DNA of 64,000 nt from Rhynchopus euleeides (GCA_963210315.1 OY723259.1:620001-684000), one strand, 5' to 3'. Counted from the first letter of the stretch, positions 23,701 to 34,128 are shown. A program made the numbers and translations. Notes: generated by a model from the letters alone, not told the origin.

Positions 23701-25400
23701 GGGGTTCCCCCCACTCACAAATGGGTTACCCCCTACCTCTAGGGGTTCCCCCCACCCACAAATGGGTTACCCCCTGCCTCTAGAGGTTCCCCCCACTCAC
23801 AAACGGGTTACCCCCTACCTCTAGGGGTTCCCCCCACTCACAAACGGGTTACCCCCTACCTCTAGGGGTTCCCCCCACCCACAAATGGGTTACCCCCTGC
23901 CTCTAGAGGTTCCCCCCACTCACAAACGGGTTACCCCCTACCTCTAGGGGTTCCCCCCACCCACAAACGGGTTCCCCCCTACCTCTAGGGGTTCCCCCCA
24001 CTCACAAACGGGTTACCCCCTACCTCTAGGGGTTCCCCCCACTCACAAACGGGTTACCCCCTACCTCTAGGGGTTCCCCCCACCCACAAATGGGTTACCC
24101 CCTGCCTCTAGAGGTTCCCCCCACTCACAAACGGGTTACCCCCTACCTCTAGGGGTTCCCCCCACCTACCAATGGGTTACCCCCTGCCTCTAGGGGTTCC
24201 CCCCACTCACAAATGGGTTACCCCCTACCTCTAGGGGTTCCCCCCACCCACAAACGGGTTCCCCCCTACCTCTAGGGGTTCCCCCCACTCACAAATGGGT
24301 TACCCCCTACCTCTAGGGGTTCCCCCCACCCACAAATGGGTTACCCCCTGCCTCTAGAGGTTCCCCCCACTCACAAACGGGTTACCCCCTACCTCTAGGG
24401 GTTCCCCCCACCCACAAATGGGTTACCCCCTGCCTCTAGAGGTTCCCCCCACTCACAAACGGGTTACCCCCTACCTCTAGGGGTTCCCCCCACCTACCAA
24501 TGGGTTACCCCCTACCTCTAGGGGTTCCCCCCACCTACCAATGGGTTACCCCCTACCTCTAGGGGTTCCCCCCACCCACAAACGGGTTCCCCCCTACCTC
24601 TAGGGGTTCCCCCCACCCACAAATGGGTTACCCCCTGCCTCTAGAGGTTCCCCCCACTCACAAACGGGTTACCCCCTACCTCTAGGGGTTCCCCCCACCT
24701 ACCAATGGGTTACCCCCTACCTCTAGGGGTTCCCCCCACCTACCAATGGGTTACCCCCTGCCTCTAGGGGTTCCCCCCACTCACAAATGGGTTACCCCCT
24801 ACCTCTAGGGGTTCCCCCCACCCACAAACGGGTTCCCCCCTACCTCTAGGGGTTCCCCCCACTCACAAACGGGTTACCCCCTACCTCTAGGGGTTCCCCC
24901 CACCTACCAATGGGTTACCCCCTGCCTCTAGGGGTTCCCCCCAGCCACCAATGGGTTGCCACCTACCTCGAGAGGTTCCCCCCAGCCACAAATGGGTTGC
25001 CACCTACCTCTAGAGGTTCCCCCCAGCCACTAATGGGTTGCCACCTACCTCTAGAGGTTCCCCCCAGCCACCAATGGGTTGCCACCTACCTCTAGAGGTT
25101 CCCCCCAGCCACAAATGGGTTGCCCCCTACCTCTAGGGGTTCCCCCCAGCCACTCATGGGTTACCCCCTACCTCTAGAGGTTCCCCCCAGCCACTAATGG
25201 GTTGCCACCTACCTCTAGAGGTTCCCCCCAGCCACTAATGGGTTGCCACCTACCTCTAGAGGTTCCCCCCAGCCACTAATGGGTTGCCCCCTACCTCTAG
25301 AGGTTCCCCCCAGCCACTAATGGGTTGCCACCTACCTCTAGAGGTTCCCCCCAGCCACTAATGGGTTGCCCCCTACCTCTAGAGGTTCCCCCCAGCCACC
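17774..25400. repeat. 41-bp satellite array, about 7.6 kb, with higher-order structure
   Basis: Roughly 185 head-to-tail units of 41 bp, consensus containing ATGGGTTACCCCCTACC, TCTAGGGGTTCCCCCC and ACCCACAA. Sub-variants (ACGGGTTCCCCCC, CTCTAGAGG, CCTACCAATGGG, AGCCACTAATGGG) recur in fixed order with a long period. For example AGCCACTAATGGG at 19081 and 19245 recurs at 20126 and 20290, both offset by 1045 bp. Half-length units occur at about 18555 and 19645. From about 24940 rightwards the units diverge (GGGTTGCCACCTACC) as expected at an array edge. Since 41 is not a multiple of three and TAG is in each unit, the array is noncoding. One strand is strongly G-rich. Confidence 0.98.
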
Positions 25401-26283
25401 CCCGCCCGCCCCCCCCCCCCCCATGACTTCATCCGTCCCCACCCAAAGCTCAAGCCCTGCACGCTCGTTTGAGCAATCTGGAATCTGTAGAAGGCTCGCC
25501 GTGTAGGCGGCCTTGGCTATTTTGCCGGCTTGCTGGTCTGCGGCCCAGGATGCGCCTGCAGCGCCGTGTTGTCCCAAGTTCTTGAGGCACCAAGCTTGAG
25601 GATTCTCTGGCAGATATGTTCACGATGTCATTCACGCCTCAACGGGTTCTTCGGGTGTCCCATTCAAAAAAACACCCGAAAAATATGACGACTTTGCTAA
25701 ACTGGACCCAACTCCCCATACTCTTTTTTTTGCCATTTTTCAGCATTTTCCCCCGATTTTTCGGTTTTTTTTTTGAAAAAACTTATTTTGTCCAGAATCG
25801 ACACCCCCCAAGGCTGATGTTTGTGCGCCAAATCCGGGAAAAACAAAAGCAACTCTCCAGCCTGATGAGGAAGTTGAACTTCTTGCCCAAGCGCTGCCTA
25901 CTATCTTATTGACACTGACAGGCGCCCTTCTGCAGTAAAACATGGGACCCCGCCAGGCCCAGCGTGCCAAAATGAATACGTTCCCGAGAATGCACGGTAT
26001 TACATGAGGTAACGTCACCAGGCCCGTTCGCAGAGCTGTGAAGACAATGCGACGTCGTCTTGAGGGGTTCATCCGGAAGGATGACCCCCGACAGGAAGGT
26101 GAAGAGGGGGGGCCAGCAGAGGTGTGTTACTTCGAATGAATGCGCCACCGCTGTGATACAGCAACGGAAAGTATTACACTGCGGATCCCTTGAGAACACT
26201 GTTCGCTGCACCTCGACCGGCCTGCCACAAGAGGTCGTCGGGGGGCCCTCAAGGGCAGGTGAGCAAGCCTGGGGCCACCGTGG
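25401..26283. other. Spacer with repeat fragments, 3' of cyclase C
   Basis: A C-tract at 25401-25424; a fragment of repeat R1 at 25687-25735; repeat R2 (GATGAGGAAGTTGAAC, TTGCCCAAGCGCTGCCTAC) at about 25835-25945, also at 58963-59092; and a cyclase 3'-flanking block at 25978-26113 shared with 14090-14210. No gene. Confidence 0.6.
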
Positions 26284-28428
26284 TCAGAGGATGCGCTGCT
26301 TGGGCGCACAGTTGTCCTCTGAATCGTGGCCTAGTTCGTACAGCGTGGCGGAGGAGGCGTCCCACGAGGCAGGCTTCTGCAGAGGCAGGGTGGTCGGCTG
26401 GAGGACAGCCTGCAGGGCACCGACCAGCACGGCACCCTCACCGGGGGTGTACAGGAAGCGGCGCCCCGCATCGCATGCCGTGCGCCACACCTGCAGGCTC
26501 GCCGCCACACCAGGCCCGGCAACAGTCACGAAGCGCTGGCTGCGTGTCCCCACGTCCCCGTGGTACACCGTCCCGCTCGCCAGACCTGCCGTCAGCCTCT
26601 CGCACAGCGGCACACACAGCACACGCCGCACGAACCGCACAGCGTTCTCTGCGTGCACAGGCACAGGCTGCACGAGGTTCCACCCCGTGAACAGGCGCTC
26701 CCCAAGCAGTGACACAAGCGTACCACGGCTCTGATGCAGCAGTGGCATCACTGCCTCCAGGCAGTCGCTAATTTGACGTGCGCTGCTGCTGTCCATCACA
26801 GTGGTCAGTGACAGCACACGGACTGTTGCGTGAATCTCCCTCACAGGGTTGCCGGAGCCGTGGAGGCGAGAGTAGGAAGACGAGACGGAACCCAGGCTTG
26901 TGCCGGATGAGTTGTCAGGGGGTATCACTTCTGCGAGTATTTTGTGCTGCCTGTCTGCAAGGGCGGCAGGCCACACGTGCCTCACAGGCAGTGCCTCGCT
27001 CACACCCTTCAGCTCTGCCGCAATCTCGCCACCCGCGACAGCAGGCGCACACGCACCGCTGACCTGCGACCACACCGCACTCGGCACAGCCACCGCACCA
27101 GGCACACACGTGCTCTCCAGACGCGACGCCACGTTCACCGTGTGCCCGAAGTAGTCCACACGCCCCGTCAGTGCGTTCGTCTCCGCCATCACAGGGCCGT
27201 GGTTCACACCGACACGCACCGTGAGCCCGCCCCACAGTCCTGTCCGCCTGCAGATCGGGACCTCCAGCAGTGCGGCAGGCCACTCCGCAGCAAGCAGTGC
27301 CTCCTGCACCGCCAGCCCGAAGCACACACCCGCACACGGCCCCTCGAACGCAACCATGAAGGCATCCCCGATTGTCTTCACCTCGTACCCGCAGAAACGG
27401 GAAACTGCTTCACGCATCACCGCGTTGTGTGTCCGGATTGCCTTCTGCATCGCCTCGGGTGCCGCCTCCCACACAGACGTCGACGCACGGATGTCTGTGA
27501 ACACAAGTGTTGCCTCCTCGCTCTCTGATCCGGGTGCGGCAACAGGTGCAACAGAGCGACGCCCCTCGTCATCACCGTCAATCGACACACGTTCGAACAG
27601 CGCTGCAGGGAGGTAGGGTCGGTACAGCCTGAGGTTCTCTTCCAGACGTTGCAAGGCATCGTGCATCGCAGGTGGAAGACGCCCCTCCGCCGCCTCCAGC
27701 AGCTCCGCCACGGTGTCGACGTCGTAGCCCGCAAGCAGCTGTGCCGCCGCCTCCACAGTCTCAATGGTCCGTGCCATCGACGCTTGCTCCTTCTCCGCCG
27801 CCTCTGCAAACCCGCGTGTCGCAAGGAAGTCGAGAACCAGCACCAGTGTGTATGCCATCATGTCCAACAGCATCCAAGCCACACCTCTCGGACACGGTGG
27901 GTTGGAGCAGTCACACCACTGCCTCAGATCATCAAGACGATCCTCTCTTGGCAAGCTGCCCGGCAGGTCCAGCAGACCGAAGCGGAACTGTAAGTCAAGC
28001 TGAAGGAGTGCAATCCACAATGCGACGCCACCCATGAGGTACGTGGCGAAGCTTCTGCCGAGACGCAACACGAGTGAGAGGTCCAGCATCAGCACAAACA
28101 GCGACCATCTGGGCGTGCGGCTGCTTGATTGGTTGTGGAGATTCGCAGTGCAGATGCACAGCGTCCATACAAGTATATACGATTTGGCCATTCGCTTGGT
28201 GATGTAGACCCGGCACAGGCACTGCACGATCACGACTGTTGACACCACCAACCCACTGACGTAGTGCAGAAACACCACGGACGTCAGAGCATTTCTCTGT
28301 GACCCCGCAACAGCCAAGGCAAGGATGCCGAAGCAGCCCATAGCGAGAGCGAACAACAGACGCCTGTCACTGCGTTCCTTCCCCTTCAGGCGCCCGTCCA
28401 TCGACACGACCCCTTCGAACCACCCCAT
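26284..28428 (-). CDS. Membrane adenylyl cyclase C (intact)
   Basis: 714 residues from MGWFEGVVSMDG. Hydrophobic segments at about 24-41, 51-71, 83-97, 109-123, 129-148 and 185-203. The loop before the last segment has a Cys-rich CDCSNPPCPRG motif conserved in all family members. A helical linker at 207-275 ends in LRLYRPYLP. The catalytic domain has Asp312, Lys351, Asp355, Asp425, Asn432 and Arg436, a full class III adenylyl set. The second domain (about 536-700) has lost the metal-binding Asp (VLSLTTVMD in place of VFTDI, LGERLF in place of IGDAF) and is probably a regulatory pseudo-cyclase. The membrane half differs more from A and B than the cyclase half does, which suggests gene conversion or selection on the 3' part. 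Confidence 0.93.
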   Translation of the reverse strand: MGWFEGVVSMDGRLKGKERSDRRLLFALAMGCFGILALAVAGSQRNALTSVVFLHYVSGLVVSTVVIVQCLCRVYITKRMAKSYILVWTLCICTANLHNQSSSRTPRWSLFVLMLDLSLVLRLGRSFATYLMGGVALWIALLQLDLQFRFGLLDLPGSLPREDRLDDLRQWCDCSNPPCPRGVAWMLLDMMAYTLVLVLDFLATRGFAEAAEKEQASMARTIETVEAAAQLLAGYDVDTVAELLEAAEGRLPPAMHDALQRLEENLRLYRPYLPAALFERVSIDGDDEGRRSVAPVAAPGSESEEATLVFTDIRASTSVWEAAPEAMQKAIRTHNAVMREAVSRFCGYEVKTIGDAFMVAFEGPCAGVCFGLAVQEALLAAEWPAALLEVPICRRTGLWGGLTVRVGVNHGPVMAETNALTGRVDYFGHTVNVASRLESTCVPGAVAVPSAVWSQVSGACAPAVAGGEIAAELKGVSEALPVRHVWPAALADRQHKILAEVIPPDNSSGTSLGSVSSSYSRLHGSGNPVREIHATVRVLSLTTVMDSSSARQISDCLEAVMPLLHQSRGTLVSLLGERLFTGWNLVQPVPVHAENAVRFVRRVLCVPLCERLTAGLASGTVYHGDVGTRSQRFVTVAGPGVAASLQVWRTACDAGRRFLYTPGEGAVLVGALQAVLQPTTLPLQKPASWDASSATLYELGHDSEDNCAPKQRIL

Positions 28429-29392
28429 TGTGCCGAGCTGCCTGCGTCAACCTTTCTTTGGTGGTCGTCACCCAGGCGGTGTTGCCTGGTCCGGAATGCC
28501 AGTTCCTGGAGAGGGAGTGATGTGAAGTGGTCAAGATCAGTGGTCGCGCTAAATATTGGAAAAATCACCCAAAATTTGGAAATCGGGAGCGAAAAAACGT
28601 ACCTGAAAAAGGGGCTCGTTTTTCGGCGGGGAAACCGCGTTTCGTTGCATTTCCGAGCCTCGCCCGGATCGTAGTGGGGTCATTTTGAAAAAAGACTTGG
28701 AGTTGCGTTCTTTGTTTGTACGAACGGTGCCTGCTAGTGCATGTGTGCAGGATACCGAACGCTGCCACGAGTCTTTTTAGTGCGAAAAGCTAGCTGTTCT
28801 TGCAAAAAATGGGCTTGTTTGAAGACACTCAAATTTTCCGTCCTGGTTGTCTCTACAGCATGTGATCAGCAACAACCCGGGCAAGGGGTCAGGCACCTGC
28901 TCGGAAAGCAGGGACGGGAGTTCCCCACTCAGCTCAACTGCCAACAACGCCACCAAGTAGGCAAACATGTGCCAGCTTGAGTGCCACCCCTGATACGGCG
29001 AGGGTGTAGCCTGTTCAAGACACTGATGCCAGCACTGGACGTGGGGACCCCACGAAGCATGTTGTATGTGAAACCTCGTGCACACGCTATACAGGGGGGT
29101 CTGGGGGGCGGAGCCCCCCAGCCGCCGGAGGCCACGGTAGTGCACAGCTGTACCGAGCTGAACTCGGTGTGGATCACTCCGACATCAGGTCAGCCCAGTG
29201 CTGCGCGGGAAGCAGTCACTCGGTGGGGAAGGCAAAAGGGGTGCTGAGAGTTTCATGCAAAGCGATGATTGTGGAAGTTTGGGGAACGGTGAACCTCAGG
29301 GCGTGAAGAGCAGCAGCCGTCAAGGCCACCCACCCACCCCCGCCCCGCGGGGCCCATTTTTTTCTCTCCCCGTCTCTGCCTTCTTTTGAATA
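28429..29392. other. Intergenic upstream of cyclase C
   Basis: No gene supported. Contains one copy of the dispersed GC hairpin (29093-29142). Confidence 0.5.
29093..29142 (-). repeat. Dispersed GC hairpin element, copy 1
   Basis: Reverse-complement copy of CACTACCGTGGCCTCCGGCG followed by the palindrome TGGGGGGCTCCGCCCCCCA and AGACCCCCC. Other copies: 38147-38196, 45213-45261, 45383-45432 and a truncated one at 60073-60104. Confidence 0.9.
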
Positions 29393-29720
29393 CCGTATAC
29401 GTAAATATTATGGAACGTAAATATTATGGAACGGGCCCATTTTTGGCCGGTCCGTTCCATAATATTTACGTTCCATAATATTTACAGGGCCAGTTGGGGA
29501 CTCGGTGGTGAGGACGGCTTGCGTCAGGAATCGCGCGAAAAGTGCACGAGTAGGTCCCGTCAGGGACTCTGTATGCCGTCCGATCACCTGGTCCAAGTCC
29601 CCGAGTCGCAGAAAGCCCTGTAAATATTATGGAACAAAAAAAATCTGGAACGCCAACCCACCAGCGTTCCAAAATATTTACGTTCCATAATATTTACGTT
29701 CCAAAATATTTACGTATACG
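29393..29720. mobile_element. 0.3-kb MITE (CCGTATACGTAAATATT ends), copy 1
   Basis: Terminal inverted repeats CCGTATACGTAAATATTATG and its complement, with internal copies of TAAATATTATGGAACG. The core (ACTCGGTGGTGAGGA, GTCCGATCACCTGG) is almost identical to 31879-32191. The left flank is TA; the right end has lost the last G and the flanking TA. The left end carries an extra TAAATATTATGGAAC unit. Confidence 0.85.
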
Positions 29721-29992
29721 CACGGATGACGTACGAATCGTAATATCGTATCATATCGTAAATACGATATGTATCGTATTTTTTAAGGCGATATCGCAAT
29801 ATATCGCAATATATCGTATTTATATCGTGTTTAGTCAGCTTTGATATCGTATGCGATATGCCCATATCGCACTATTACTACAGGCTTCTGAGGGAGGCAA
29901 TGGGATGGCTAGGTGGCCACATGAGACAACACCACAAGGATGGGATACGGCACCGCACAGACACACACACACACACACGCACACACACAACA
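29721..29992 (+). promoter_or_regulatory. ATATCG-repeat upstream region and CA-rich leader
   Basis: 29740-29875 is dense in ATATCG/CGATAT motifs (for example CGCAATATATCGCAATATAT), resembling subterminal repeats of a transposon or a promoter region. A (CA)n-rich leader at about 29958-29992 runs directly to the ATG at 29993; similar leaders precede 34239 and 40952. The role is inferred. Confidence 0.4.
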
Positions 29993-31108
29993 ATGAGCGA
30001 CCCGGGAAGCAGCCAGAACCCGGACGGAACGCAAGCACCCTTAGGAACACCGCCGGCGGGGAAGAAGCAGAAGACCACACCTGTGAAGGACATCGTGAAT
30101 GCGTTTGTCAAGCTGTACACCGTGAAAGCACCTGGGGAGCCGATCTCGCAGCAAGCACTCCGCCACCTGCTTCGCACGGTGTTTCCTGAGCTGGTGCAGA
30201 GTATGGCTGGGCGCACGAACATGATCGGCCAGGCAGTGAAGGCACGGAACAAGAAGATCTGGAAGGGGACAGTGAATAAGTTGAAACACCAGGAGCTCCT
30301 GAAGGCTGGCAGCGAGTATGCATGCTGGAGCTACCGGGCGCGGAACTGCTACCCGCTTCTCGTGTACGGTGTGAAGGTGAGAGATGAACCGGTACCGTCG
30401 ATGCTTGCTTCAGATGAGATGGAGCTCCTGAAGAAGCATGCGCTTCCGGAGATGCTGGCGAACATGTCCTCGCACTACAAGGCGTCGGTTGCCGCCGTTG
30501 AATCTGGCAATGCTGACGATGATGCTGGTGATGATGACGACGATGCTGGTGGCGATGCTGGTGACGATGCTGCTGTCGTGGAATGTCAGCCGGCCGCATC
30601 CACGTCCTCCGGCACAGTGTACCCACCGTACGCAGTGAAGAGATCCGGTGATGTGCTGAAAATTTACTTTGAAGCACCCCTGAGCTCCCTTGTGGTGGCT
30701 GGGCCACACCAGGTGAAGTTCCACGGAAGGACACTCACCACGGTGTTCCAGAGGGAGGTCGGGGAGAACGCCAGCCCCCCATCTGGAACCTACCGGCGCC
30801 AGGTCGTGCTGCCGGCTCAGCAGTACGGCACAGAAATCCAGGTGTGTACCATGCCTTTAGGATTTGCTCCAAGGTTCACGTAACTATAACTATAACTATC
30901 TACTATACAGATCAACAGGCACTCTGGCGTCACCATCGTCCAGGTGCCCATCGTGGTGAGGACTGCGTCGTTCGCTGTGGACCCTGCAGTGACACAGGCA
31001 CCCTCGCTTTTCGGGCCACCTGTGGACGCAGAAGTTGATGTCTTCGCAGCACTGCCCGAGGACCCAACGGATCTGGCCCACGACGAGAGCAAGAACTTGG
31101 GGGCATGA
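29993..31108 (+). CDS. Transposon-associated partner protein, spliced, 348 aa
   Basis: Exons 29993-30841 and 30911-31108 join in phase 0 across a 69-bp GT-AG intron. Without splicing the frame runs only 14 more codons. The start ATG follows a CA-rich leader. There are three parts: a basic N-terminus (GKKQKTTPVKD), a helical region (about 30-150, FVKLYTVKAPG...ALRHLLRTVFPELVQ) and, after an acidic Asp/Gly/Ala stretch, a strand-rich C-terminal domain that ends partly in exon 2. It is a distant paralogue of 34239-35261: both have the helical block, a short GTV-K motif and a strand-rich C-terminal half. It lies just upstream of a transposase gene on the same strand. No family is recognised; DNA binding or transposase assistance is a guess from context. 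Confidence 0.65.
30842..30910 (+). other. Spliceosomal intron, 69 bp
   Basis: Donor CAG/GTGTGTACC, an AT-rich body with three CTATAACTAT-type branch-point candidates, and acceptor CTACTATACAG/ATC. The downstream frame stays open for 65 codons to a stop. Confidence 0.75.
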
Positions 31109-31289
31109 AGCTGCGTTTTCATGCAGCCGTGCCCTATATCACGAATCAGGAAAGATCAGCAAACAAAATAAGCGACAGCCCACTCCCCCTTTCCCAACTT
31201 TCTCCAATCTGTAATGCATATTTGGCATAATGTTCGTGATTCCATCATGCCGACACCACACACAGGGGGGGGGGGGTGTTGTGCATGCT

Positions 31290-32296
31290 CACGGTGGGAT
31301 CTTGTAAATTTTACATGTATAACTACAAGTATAATACATGTATTATACATGTATAATACTTGCATGTCAACTATTATACATGTATAATACATGTATATGC
31401 CTGAAATATACATGTAAAATACATGTATATCAAGTAAAAATACAAGTATAATACTTGCATGTCAACTATTATACTTGTATTTTTACTTGATATACATGTA
31501 TTTTACATGTATATTTCAGGCATTTACATGTATTTTACATGTATAATACTTGTCATGCAAGTATTATACATGTAAAATACTTGCATGACAAGTAAAATAC
31601 TTGCATGCAAGTAAAATACATGTATTTTACTTGCATGCAAGTATTTTACTTGTCATGCAAGTATTATACATGTATTTTACTTGTCATGCAAGTATTTTAC
31701 ATGTATAATACTTGCATGACAAGTATTATACATGTAAAATACATGTAAATGCCTGAAATATACATGTAAAATACATGTATATCAAGTAAAAATACAAGTA
31801 TAATAGTTGACATGCAAGTATTATACTTGTATTTTTACTTGATATACATGTATTTTACATGTATATTTCAGGCATATACCGTATACGTAAATATTATGGA
31901 ACGGGCCCATTTTTGCCTGGTCCGTTCCATAATATTTACGTTCCAAAATATTTACAGGGCCAGTTGGGGACTCGGTGGTGAGGATGGCTTGCCTCAGGAA
32001 TCGCGCGAAAAGTGCACGAGTAGGTCCCGTCAGGGACTCTGTATGCCGTCCGATCACCTGGCCCAAGTCCCCGAGTCGCAGAAAGCCCTGTAAATATTAT
32101 GGAACGAAAAAAATCTGGAACGCCAACCCACCAGCGTTCCAAAATATTTACGTTCCATAATATTTACGTTCCAAAATATTTACGTATACGGTACATGTAT
32201 TATACATGTATAATAGTTGACATGCAAGTATTATACATGTATAATACATGTATATACTTGTAGTTATACATGTAAAATTTACAAGATCCCACCGTG
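31290..32296. mobile_element. Giant palindromic element with CACGGTGGG ends, carrying a nested MITE
   Basis: The ends are CACGGTGGGATCTTGTAAAT and its exact reverse complement. Nearly all the interior is TACATGTA, ACTTGCATG and TATTTTAC words arranged as nested inverted repeats; 31396-31520 and 31749-31875 are themselves long near-perfect hairpins. Subtracting the nested MITE (31879-32191) leaves about 0.7 kb. No clear target duplication was found (left ATGCT, right CTGCA; GCT is possible with a one-base offset). No coding capacity. It sits between two genes of the same apparent transposon unit. Confidence 0.75.
31879..32191. mobile_element. 0.3-kb MITE (CCGTATACGTAAATATT ends), copy 2
   Basis: Perfect-looking termini CCGTATACGTAAATATTATG and its complement, flanked by TA on both sides (31877-31878, 32192-32193). 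Removing the element plus one TA restores GGCATATACATGTATTAT, which exactly matches the mirror arm of the host palindrome near 31389-31406. The TA duplication is therefore proven internally. Confidence 0.92.
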
Positions 32297-32320
32297 CTGC
32301 ACCCTCATACCAACCCAAAC

Positions 32321-33865
32321 ATGAACCCGGAGTATCTGAAGGTGTTACGCCAGGGCCTGTCTAAAGGCATCTCCAGAGCCGGTCTTTCCCAACGACAGGC
32401 AGCCACCATCCAGGGGGCTATGAACGAGGAGCTGCGTGATGCAGGGTATAGTGCCCTGTATCTCGGAATGTCCCGCCATGTGGGAAGAGCTCAGGCCGTT
32501 CAGAATGCGCAGATTGACAGCATGGTTGGAGACCTGCCCAAAATCTGCGCGTTCATGCTCGAGGAGTACCCGGATGTGCCTGGGATTGCGCATTGCCAGG
32601 CTGTGTTACTGAAGGACGATTACGCCCCTCGCAACGCATTCGATGCGGAAGCGAAGCGGACGCGCATGGCTGTTGCGCTTGTCATCACCCATAACAACGG
32701 GGTGGTGATGACTCTGGGACCGATGACTGTGGCAGATAAGCTGAAAGAAGCTTATGTTGTATGGGCCGCAACGAAGCTCGCCGGTGATGTGCGTCGGCTC
32801 ACCACGAACGCTGTGACTGTGGGAGAGGCGACTGTTCTCATCACCATCTCACACATTGGGGGCGATCATGCAGACCTGTGGGGACACTTCAAGGGCATCG
32901 GTGGCAACCACCGTTCCGCATTCTGCAACACCGCACGTAACACTGCAGTCCAGCACCTGCATCGATGCAACCGCCTCAGCCTTGCGCAGTTACACAGCTG
33001 TGGGTACGAATGTATCTCTTCTCATTTCTTGCCGGACCCCACCTTCTGTCTCACACCACCCTTGCATGACATCAAGGGTGTAATTGTTCTACTTTTAAAT
33101 ACCCTGCCACATGGGCTGCAGTGTGTCCCTGAAAATTGTGTGCGTGATGGTACTGTAAAAAACCTCACAGGGAAGCAATCGCGGGATGCACTGGTCGGAC
33201 TCCGCCTCTTGTCCAAGAAGGTGCCACTGTCGTTGGCCATGTGCATGGAACTGCTTGTGTACTTTAGATACAACAGCATCTCCTGCCACTTTTTCCAAAG
33301 TGCCAGGGCATTCTGCAGAACAGAGTTTCTTTTTTCACTTGTTGCATACCACGCCCTTATTTTCCAGTTGGAATGGTACTCCAACGGCATCACCCAGGGG
33401 AAGGGGTTTGCTTATTATCACAGCATGTCGCATTGGTTCGACCCTGAAGACAGCGTCCCTATTCAAGCATCAGACGAACTCTTGGAGCAGGGCAACAGCA
33501 TGCGGAAAGGTACAGCAGCACGTGTGGGGAGTGAGTTTGAGGTGGGGCAAATGAGGTTCGAGGTCGGCCGGGGGCTGCAGTGCAGGCCGCTGAAGCCCCC
33601 ATCAGATAACATACCAGGCATTCTTGAAGACTATGATGTTCTGGCGCTCTGTGGAAAGTGCAGTGCTCTGGCCCCGTGGGGAAACAACACTGTTGCCCTG
33701 CTGCAGCGCATTCACAGCCTTTCTCTCCTCAATCTGGTGAAAAAAAAGACACGGGACTGCGGCACCGACATTCTCTTCTACAGTGCTTCCGCACCTGATG
33801 TAGTTGAAGATAACAGGTCTTTGCGGTTTTGTGTGTGCAACGTGCACCGGTGCACGGTGCGCTAG
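32321..33865 (+). CDS. DDE/RNase-H-like transposase, CMC- or Transib/RAG1-like, 514 aa
   Basis: Single frame from ATG 32321. Candidate catalytic elements in order are: Asp in VLLKDDYAP; Asp in SHIGGDHADLW followed by a G-x2-G-x5-C-type segment (FKGIGGNHRSAFC); a His block, TPPLHDIKGVI; and a Glu in ASDELLEQGNSMRKG. This order resembles transposases in which an RNase H fold carries a large helical insertion with zinc-binding Cys/His, as in CACTA-Mirage-Chapaev, Transib and RAG1 proteins (compare the LHCDIGNA and ASEGNESGNK segments of RAG1). The similarity is read by eye. The gene follows the 348-aa partner gene, with the palindromic element inserted between them. Its 3' end runs into the left end of the next element (33853), so the last few residues may be replaced by that insertion. 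Confidence 0.55.
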   Translation: MNPEYLKVLRQGLSKGISRAGLSQRQAATIQGAMNEELRDAGYSALYLGMSRHVGRAQAVQNAQIDSMVGDLPKICAFMLEEYPDVPGIAHCQAVLLKDDYAPRNAFDAEAKRTRMAVALVITHNNGVVMTLGPMTVADKLKEAYVVWAATKLAGDVRRLTTNAVTVGEATVLITISHIGGDHADLWGHFKGIGGNHRSAFCNTARNTAVQHLHRCNRLSLAQLHSCGYECISSHFLPDPTFCLTPPLHDIKGVIVLLLNTLPHGLQCVPENCVRDGTVKNLTGKQSRDALVGLRLLSKKVPLSLAMCMELLVYFRYNSISCHFFQSARAFCRTEFLFSLVAYHALIFQLEWYSNGITQGKGFAYYHSMSHWFDPEDSVPIQASDELLEQGNSMRKGTAARVGSEFEVGQMRFEVGRGLQCRPLKPPSDNIPGILEDYDVLALCGKCSALAPWGNNTVALLQRIHSLSLLNLVKKKTRDCGTDILFYSASAPDVVEDNRSLRFCVCNVHRCTVR

Positions 33866-34128
33866 TGTTGGCAACCACTAGTGGAGTCGACAACTGAAAC
33901 CTCGACAACTGACTGGGTTGTTGACGACAAGTGCCAGTTGTCGACTCGACAACTGGCACTTGTCGAGTCGACAACTGGCACTTGTCGACTCGACAACTCT
34001 ATACACTGTACTGCAGGAAGAACGCCCAAGTATGAAGGGGAAAACGCACAGTTGGGTGTGTGCTTGGGATATGAGGTGTGGTGGCATATCAGCGCTGGAC
34101 TTTGTTGCGAATTTCCTTGTGCCGTTTC
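33853..34128 (+). repeat. Left TIR of the two-gene element
   Basis: Terminal CACGGTGCGCTAGTG, subterminal palindromes AGTTGTCGACTCGACAACT and tandem CGACAACTGGCACTTGTCGA, then a roughly 115-bp block almost identical to the right arm. Confidence 0.9.

Noticed and set aside
17774..25400. CRISPR-like array or telomere
   Set aside because: Units are contiguous without unique spacers, and the 41-bp unit is not a simple telomere repeat.
31156..31413. Tyr/Ile-rich frame in the palindrome
   Set aside because: Translation of TACATGTA repeats.
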